Assembly (NCBI RefSeq): GCF_905220565.1
Contig: NC_059406.1
Coordinates: 15,909,314 to 15,973,313, forward strand
Source: Melitaea cinxia
Lineage: Eukaryota; Arthropoda; Insecta; Lepidoptera; Nymphalidae
DNA length: 64,000 nt
Reading direction: 5' to 3'
The number at the start of each line of letters is the position of its first letter. The stretch's first letter is position 1. The position numbers and the translations under genes were made by a program. Below the pieces are notes generated by a model. That model was not told where the DNA came from and made no database searches. It saw nothing but the letters and a program-made list of their open reading frames with translations. Positions 53,401 to 62,400 of the stretch are shown here, piece by piece.

Positions 53401-56400
53401 GTGGTGGATTAAGCTCTGACCCTTCTCCTACACGGCGAAAGAGGTCTATGCCCAACAGTGGGATATTACAGGCTGAAGCGTAATGGATTATTTAATGAAA
53501 TAATCAATCGATTATTCGATTACATAATCCATTGAGATTTACATTACTAGAAAATAATAATTGACAACAGTCATATTAAAATTAAATATACGTTAACTCG
53601 ACATACATAAAAACAGGTACTGTACATATCTCAACCCATTTATTCAAAAACTCTTTCAAGTGACCTCGTTATTGTCTCAGTAAAATGTTACTTACGTACA
53701 AAGTTTGCTTCAAAATGTGTACATAAAGATACACATCGTAGACGCTGAGAGCACTCTCGTGGAGCATCGAGCTTGAAGAGCTCATGAACGAACGTGTTAC
53801 CAATATACAAACAGTTTAACAACGCATGTTATAAATACGAAGTACTAGAAGGTAAAATTAAATATAGTAAAATTAGTTTTAAGTAAATTGGTAAAGAGAT
53901 TGACTTAAGCTTGGGATAAGACGTGGGTTGTTATTTATTGTAAAAAGAATTGTGGGGTTCGAATCGAGATCTGATGGGTATTTTTTAAGCTAACCCTGAT
54001 GCGTATTTCATTGAGTATTTTTAACCGACTCAAAAAAGGAGGAGGCTATCAATTCGACCGTATATTTTTTTATGTATGTTCGGGGATAACTTTGTCGCTT
54101 ATGAACCAATTTTGATAATTCTTTTTATAGAAAAGGAGATGTCCCAAGTGTGGTACCATGATAAGGAAAGGTTCTAACTTATCGATTTCATTGAAGTCGG
54201 TTTTTTTCGTTTGCGAGCAAACACAATTATTTCGAATACCTATATTATATTACTTGTCTTGTTTGTACTTGTTTGTAAATTGTGTTTTTTTAAATAATAT
54301 TTATACACGAATTGCCTACATACTGATGAAATATGAATATTTTTTTTCGATCTTACTGACATAATAATAAATAAATATGAACTGTTATTTGTTAAAATAC
54401 ACATAGATGCGAATGAAATGAGTCGATAAAGGGCTCCCATTTGCGTTTTTCTCGCAAAAGAAGGAACTTGGAAAAGAAAGAAAGAAAAATCTGGAAACAT
54501 CTGGATTCGAACCGGGCAGTTCTTGTTTACCTATGTATACAAGGAATGCTCGTTTAAGGGTATAAGAGAAATAAGACCTAAAAAGCGTATAAATAAAGAA
54601 AAGGTCATCAAAATAACCAAGTCGAATTTTATCCAAGTTTGTAATGGTTTTAAAAAAAAGCATTTACATATCGTAGCGCGTGCAAACACAGAGCGAACTG
54701 GCCGTCATGCGAGCCAATTTATTTTTCAATCAGCCAGTTCGATGTATCAAAGATTTATCTCTACCGCGAAACGCAAATCCATAAAATATTATATTTGCTT
54801 TCATTTAAATCGAAAACTTTGTGAATGGGTTCAGAATTTATTGGATTAGGATTTATCTTTAAAAACTTTTGAGTTAAAGATGAATGTGTACATTGATTTA
54901 AAATCAAATGTTGAATGGAGTTTGAATTTATTTTATTGAGGAAACACAATTATATGTCTTCAGGCTCTTACAGAATTGTACGGAGTAAATAATAATATTA
55001 TTGAAAGCTTTGTTTTGAGTCCAGTAATCAGATAGACTTAACCGTTTATTGTATTTGATAACTTGCTCATGATCTGTGGTGATGTGGAAATGGTAAAATG
55101 TAACTAACTTAAAAAATGTATTGTTATGTACGATTTTATTTTTGTGTTACCCACACATTATATTCAAACAAAACATGATATTCAAAAATGTTTAGAATTC
55201 CAAATGTATTGTTATTATCGCTAATTTAATGACGATACGTTACCGCAGCGATCACAGCACTGACTGTTGCGCTGGCGGTCGCGGGTTCAATCCCCGCTCA
55301 CGACCAACATTTGTATTGGCCGTATACATGTTTGTCGTAGTCTGGGTGTTTGTGCTTGTTGTGTGTTACTGGACTCCCGAAATTGGAGAAATCCTCCTAG
55401 AGGCCGTTGAATGTGAAGCGTTTATTTATTCATTCTTAAGTTTTTCGGTTAAGAAAAATTCTATTTATGACAGAAATCAAAAGAAACAACTTAATATTCA
55501 ATAGACTTAAAAAAAGGTGGTATTGATTCCAGTTGAGTTAATTATGTGTGTCATAATTTTTACTGGGCATACCGATTTTAGTGATTCTCTTTTTATCCAA
55601 AAGATGGTACTTGTGTATCTCTATGTAAATTTGAATAAGATCTTAAGAGTCCCTTTAATTAATACTTAATAATCTTACTGGTCGTTGTCGATGGCACTTA
55701 AAGTTTTTTTCTTCTTCTTCGACACTTATAATTCAACAAATTTCTCGTAACATTCCAGTTGACGGTGGCTTCTCTCGGAAGGCATGCTGGTGGGACTTCG
55801 CACGTCATTTGGACAGACTCGACGCGGTACTCTTCACGAGGCTCAACAACTGCTCCGTCTCGGGCATGGCGTCTGTTCTCCATAGAAAGGCAACGGCCTC
55901 AGTTTACCCACAAATTGGTCACTTCTTCTGCAATCTTGAAGTGAGTATTTTGGCAAATTTTATAAACAATTCAACTGTTTCTGCTACGGTCCTACAAGTT
56001 TTTTTTTTTTTATAGATTTGACCCTATTAGGTGGAATATGTCAACTGTGATGAACATTTTTTCTTAAAGTCAGTCTATTCTTCTTATTTTAATATATAGG
56101 ACTACGTCGCCAAACAAGGGTACGGCCTAATAGAGGTTCGTAAGACCACAAGCATCGCAAGCGGAGAGCACGTTAAGCTGTCGGTCCCAGTTTTTGTCAT
56201 GTACACCTGATAGCGTTCGCTACTCCTAGTAGGGAATATATCCACCAACCCGCATTAGAGCAGAGTGGTAGATTAAGCTCTGATTCTTCTCCTACATGGG
56301 GAAAGAGGCCTATCCCCAGCAGTGCGATATTACAGGCTGAAGAGAAAGCAAACTTGTACTTAAATCGGAATTAACTTTTTTGTACTAGCCACTGGTCTGA

Positions 56401-59400
56401 CAAAAATAGTAATAAGAACTATTGTACTTGTCACCTTTTAAAGAAAAAAAAATTAACATACACACACGGTCTGTTCTTAAAGTAACTTAATATCAGTGTT
56501 CAGGTAACAGCGATCTGATATTTAATTATTCGTATCATTATAAAAAAATAAAAATAAAAACGTACACTTCTGCACAATTTGGAGTGAAAACAAAAAACTA
56601 CTACACTTTTTTACCATGCACAGTCTTCTTTGTTATTTATTTTATATTGTTTGTTATGTTGTGAATAAGTATAAATTTATTGTTAGTAAATCAACTGATT
56701 TCTATTTTAAGGAACGCCGAGGCTTAGCGAGTCCAGACGGTGACAAAGACTCAGACCCACTACTGGTGTCTCTATTACAATCGGGTTCTGATATGATGAC
56801 CGATCTACGACACTTAAATCTAAAACCGCAACACTGCTACAGAAGTCCTGATCCAATCAATTTATATCACAAAGTTGGACACGGTAAGTTGCTATTTTAC
56901 GTTTCACTTTATGTTTTTCTAGCATTTTCCCTTCTATTTCTCCGATGTTAAATTTATGGCACTGATTAACACAGATTATGAATTATAACACTTGCTTTAG
57001 TTTTTATATATAAAATGATATAAAAATTAAAAAAAAAAAACTACATAATTGTGGTACTCGTTATGGTTGCGAAATTTTAACAACTTTTCATTTAATATTT
57101 TATCTAAAGTTTTAATGGTAGCGTTTTATTATTCCAGGGACCTTAGACATGTACGTGCTAAATCCGTCCAAGGACTCAAAATATGTTCGAGAGTTCCTCA
57201 AGAGGTGGCATAATAGTGAACAGAAACTTTTTGAGGGGGCCAGTATGTCAGGACAGTTCAATTTTCCTATCCCTAATTTAGTATCGATATGTGCACTTTT
57301 AGTGTGGCGACCAGCTAACCCAGATGATACGATTACTAGAATAATGTTTCCCGGATCGACACCACAGCACAAAATTTTCGAAGGATTAGAAAGGTTAAGA
57401 CATTTAGAGTTTTTACAACACCCTACATATACAGGACGTCAGATGACGCCTGTGCCAGTATCGGCACCTGCTACCACCATAACCTCAACTATTACAAAAA
57501 CGACTAAGCAATCTTTATCAAAAATTAGTAAAGACAAAGGTATTTTTACAGAAAAGAAAGAAGACAAGGTTACTGAACCTGAATCTAAACTAACTAAGGA
57601 TGAAACGGATTCCAAAAATATAATAGACAACAAATTACTAAGTGAACTAGCAGATGGCGATGACAAAAAAATAGAATCAGTATTAAAAGACGCTATAACT
57701 GCTAGAGTTGATACTAAATTAGATGATAAATTTGCTCAGTATGAGAGTACTGTAATAGATGGTTTAACGAAAAAGAAAGATGCCAAGAAAAAAGTAGCTG
57801 ATAAAAAAATAAAACGTATTGATAAGACTGATGAAATAAAAGACTCTAATATTAAAGCTGCCGAAATAAAAAAATTGGAAAGTGATAGTAAATTAAAATC
57901 TGAACCAAGGAAAAAGTCTGAGAAAACAAAAGTTGACACAATGTCGTCATCAATAACTAAAACTAAAGTTAGTCATCGTACACAACTAAAAATGGCAGAG
58001 AAAAAAGTTCCATTGAGTACAATAGACAAAAAATCTCCGCCAACTACACCAAAGAAAGTAGTAGATTCTAAAACTACTACATCTTCTACTAAAGATAAAA
58101 TTAAGACAAAAACAAGAAAGTTAAGTCCAGGGAGCACTCCAGCAAAAAGTATGAAAGAGGCGAACAATCGACGAGTAGTCGAATCAAAATTTAAACAAGC
58201 TTCTCCAAAAAGAGAACCTACACAAAAAGCTTCGGATAAAAAAGAAACAAAAGCTAAACGCGAACCAATATCTCGTCGACCAAGACCATTGTCATCACCT
58301 GTTAAAGGGATTAAAGCAATTAAAAGTCCTACAAAATCTATGAAATCTGTGAAAGCCGATACATCAAAGTTAAAAGGTCTTCAGAGAGTTAATTACGAAG
58401 ATATATTACGAGATGCCAAAAAATCAGATGAAGAAACTTCAAGATCTTTAGACGACATTAAGCAGCAAGAGTTAGATGAGAGAGAGGAACAAGAAATTGT
58501 AAGGGAAATTGAAGCAGTGTTTAATAGAGACAGTGAAGCTGACGAAAAAATAGATTTCGTTGGAAGGTCTGATATAGAAAAAATAACTTGTCTTTTAGAT
58601 GATGTCAAAACTGAAACAACTGCTGACGGTGAATTTGAAGAAGAATATCTGATTATCGAAAAAGAAGAAGTAGATCAGTATACAGAAGAATCTATAGCTG
58701 ACAGAGAGAGTAGCCATGAAAAAGAAGATGAGTTACAGAAACATCAAAAAGATACAGAAGAATCTGAAAAGAAAAAACTTGATCAAGAACAACAAATCAA
58801 ACCAGAACCAGCTCCTGAAAAAGAAAGTAAAGAAATAGAATCTAAAGATCATTCTATAAGTATAGAAGAAAAACAGGATATAAGCAGCGAAAAGAAAACG
58901 TCTGATAGTAAAAGCGGTCTCATAAAACCAAAAGATTCACTAGAAAATATTATTCAAGAAACTCATCCGGATGAGAAAATATCAACTACTATAGAATCTG
59001 GTGCCACCACCGCGCCTACGCTACCAGAAGATGAACGTATAACATTGGACGATATTAAAGAAGATCAGTATGTTGAAGAAAAGCATATAAAAGAGGAAAC
59101 AAAAGAGATTCAACCGCCACGAACTCTTGTTCAAAAACCGATATCTGCAGAAAAAACTCCGAAAATTACACATTTGCCAGGACCTATTAGAGAGGTTGTA
59201 AAAACGCCGGATGAAGTCGCAGACCTACCGTTACACGAAGAAGTTGACTATCGAACTTATGAAGTGAAAAAGACATCTATAGAAGATGATTTTAAACGTA
59301 GATTAGAAACAGTACCCAAGGACTTGCCTTTGGTCGACAAACAATCAGATGAGCCACTTAAAGACATGAAAACTATACAAGACGACGTAATTGTTAAGAC

Positions 59401-62400
59401 TGTTCAACGTCCTTCTCACGCAGAATTGGTTACAGTTACTCCTGGCTCTGCACCAGAATCGCCAATGTATCACGATCTAGCGAAAGTCACGTTAATACCA
59501 GGAAAAGATTTAGAACCAGTAAAAGAGTATGAAGACTCCAGTTTTACATATGGACAATATACAGAAAAGTTGAGAGAAACCCACATAACAACAGTTGACT
59601 CTCCTATTAAGGATGATATTATTACTATCGAAGAAATTCCTTCAATGCCCGAAAAGATACCATCTATACCAGAAGATGTTGAAAAAGAAATAGAAGAAGC
59701 TAGTAAATTGGAAAGCGTTGATAAACCCTTGCTGAGTCCAAAATATGTTGAAAAAATAGTTGCAGATGTTGCAGAAGTATTAAAATCTGACAAAAGCCTT
59801 GATGAACTTATCGCTGAAAAATCGCCTATGCTCCGAAAGTCTCCAGAACTATTTGGTCGAGTTCCTACAACAGAAGTTAGTCACGTTGACCTTACTAAAG
59901 CTTTCCTGAAAGAAGAAGAAAAAAGCAGTGAACCTTTAGTTGACAAATCTGATATTGAGAAAACAACAAGGTCAGTAACTTCTGAAGATATTAGTGATGT
60001 ATCTGATAAAACGGTACTTAGTGAAGAAAAGAAAAGAAAATCTGAAATCAAGGAAGATGACATTGATAAGAAAGAAAAATCACAAGTTAATGGTTTTGCT
60101 GCCGATTCTTCTGAACCTAAAAGGCTAAATGTTACATTAGAATCAGCAAAAACATTAGAAAAATTGGAAGAAAAAATGGCAGATCTTAAGAAAAAAGAGG
60201 AGCAATATCGACATGATATAATGGAGGACAAAATATCAGAAAAAGACCTTATTCATAAAAGGGAAATTAAACAAGAAATTGCCATCGACTCATCATTACC
60301 AACAGACTCACTCAGTAAAGTTCTTGAAAAAGAATTCGTTATTGAGGAAAAACAACAACTTAAAAGAAAACCGGATATACCAAAGCCTGGTGTCGGTGAA
60401 TCCATGGATACGGTTAAGAAAGAAGGTTTACAAATGTCTACTCATATGAATTTAAGCAAAGAAGATGAAGTTCTCAGTCCAGATTTAATACAAGACATTA
60501 AAGATACAACAAAGCTCACGGACTTTGACAACAAACAAAAACAATTACCTCTTATTGTTTCTGGCAAACTTGATGAAAAGCAAGTAAGCTTAGAAAAAGA
60601 TATAAGAGATATTCCACAAGATGTTGAACAAAAAGTTATAAAAATCGATGGTGATGATGGAAAGAAAATAAGACCAGAAGAGAAGAAAAAAGAAAGTAAA
60701 TCTATGATAAGTAGTTTTATGAATAAATTTGATGAAAAACTAACCATAGCAAAAGGCCTTTTTACAAAGAAAAGTGAGAAATCACTAGAATTAGATGAAA
60801 GTAATACACCAGAAAAGATATTGGAAGAAAAACCTTCTGAAACAAAACCAATGTTTCTAGAAAAAGATATTAAGGTTATATTAAATTCAATAAAAACTTT
60901 TGAAGTTTATATGATAGCCTTACTGTCATCTCAGAAGGAAATTGAAGAAACGCTTCGCGAATACTCGGTACACGGAGAACCACTAGAAACCTTCGACGTA
61001 AAAACAGAAAATGTAGTTGAGAAAGAAATTTTAGTAACACGAATTACTACAACAAGAATAATAAAAACAAAGTATACTGATAAATATGGAATAGTCAGAA
61101 AATTGAAAACAGTTACCATTACAACAGTGACAAACTGTAGACCCAATGGAACTTCTTCCACAGAATTAGATGGTAATGCGATGTTAAGTGATATTGACGA
61201 CAAAGTTATTTCTGAAATAAGGCGTTTCAATATCAAAGAAGATACTAAAAGTGAAGAAGTTGATCAGACAAGACGAGTATGCATAGGTGAAAGTTGGATA
61301 ATTCAAAGAACTAACACGACTACTATTAAGGAAATAATTACAAACCAAATGAGATTACGACGAAAATTAAAAACAACTATCGAATCTAAAAGTGATATCA
61401 ATCTAACTGATAAAGAAGTAGAAAGTGTTATCTCAACTGCGACTTACGTAGCTGACTATAATACAATTACAAAACGAATATCCAATCAAAAACTTGTGAA
61501 AATTTTAGTATCGTCAAAGAAATATATACCAAATATATCTCAAGAAAAGATGCCTACTTTGCCTGACATAAATACAATTCAAAGAAAACTTAATATGTCC
61601 GAAGCAATAGAGGAAACCGATAAACTTCAAGGTACCGAGTCTGCAAGAAATATTATCGAAAAAGAAGAAATACCACTAACATTAGATGAACAAGTGGCAG
61701 ATAAACTTAAGCAATCTGAGAAAACACCAAGTATTTTAAAAGAAAAAGAAGCAGAACTAAAACAAAAAACATTCGAGGACAAAGCTCCCAGCATAGGCAA
61801 AAAACATGACACAACAATAAGTACTGAAATAGAAAAACCTGAACCAGTAAAGCCTGTCACGATTGACATGGAGAATTCGTTATTAGAAAAGCCAATTGGG
61901 AAAATCACAACACCTCTTATGGATTTAAAAGAGAAACCTTCCCTCAAAAAGGCAGATAAAAAGGTTCCTAGTCCTGAGAGAGAGGAAATGGAAAAAACAA
62001 TATCTGCAAGGCCAGACGAGAAAGTTCCAATCCCTGTCAAGGAAGAAAAGGAAACACCTGTTTCGGAAAAGCCAGATGGAACGACTCCAAGCCCTGTTAA
62101 AGAGGACAAAGATGCACCTGCCTTAATAAAGCCAGAGAAGAAGGTTCCAAGCCCTGTTAAGGAAGAAAAGGAAATGCTTGTGTCAGCAAAGCCAGACGAC
62201 AAAGCTACAAGCCCTGTCAAGGAAGATAAAGAAACCCCTGCCTTGGTAAAACCAGACGAGAAGGTTCCTAGCCTTGTTAAGGAAGAAAAGGGAACACCAG
62301 TGTCTGCAAAGCAAAAGGAAAAGATTCCGAGCCCTGTCAAGGAAGAGAAGGAAACGTCTGTTTCGGTGAAACTAGAAGAAAAGATTCCAAGCCAAGAGAG

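Larger units (their letters stand above)
49698..55758 (+). other. futsch intron between exons 4 and 5 (6.1 kb)
   Basis: The intron is bounded by gtaagtga and cattccag. It carries four family D copies (50330-50707, 52258-52695, 54023-54228, 55501-55650), two family C SINE copies (53295-53482, 55228-55375), a family L fragment and a GC-rich block at 50985-51085. The stretches 49700-50329, 51086-52257, 52700-53290, 53483-54020 and 54230-55125 are AT-rich with no gene seen. Overlapping open frames of about 70-110 codons at 54158-54849 on both strands have no family resemblance. Confidence 0.88.

Noticed and set aside
54158..54949. Overlapping frames of 62-108 codons on both strands
   Set aside because: Composition and overlap on both strands look like chance, and there are no splice or family signals.
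55228..55375. A functional tRNA gene
   Set aside because: It has pol III boxes but no paired acceptor stem, and it continues into the family C SINE body.
57112..61236. A series of 60-116 codon minus-strand frames (for example 59881-60231, 60442-60747)
   Set aside because: They are antisense shadows of exon 7. Their Ser/Leu/Phe-rich composition is what Lys/Glu codons give when read in reverse.
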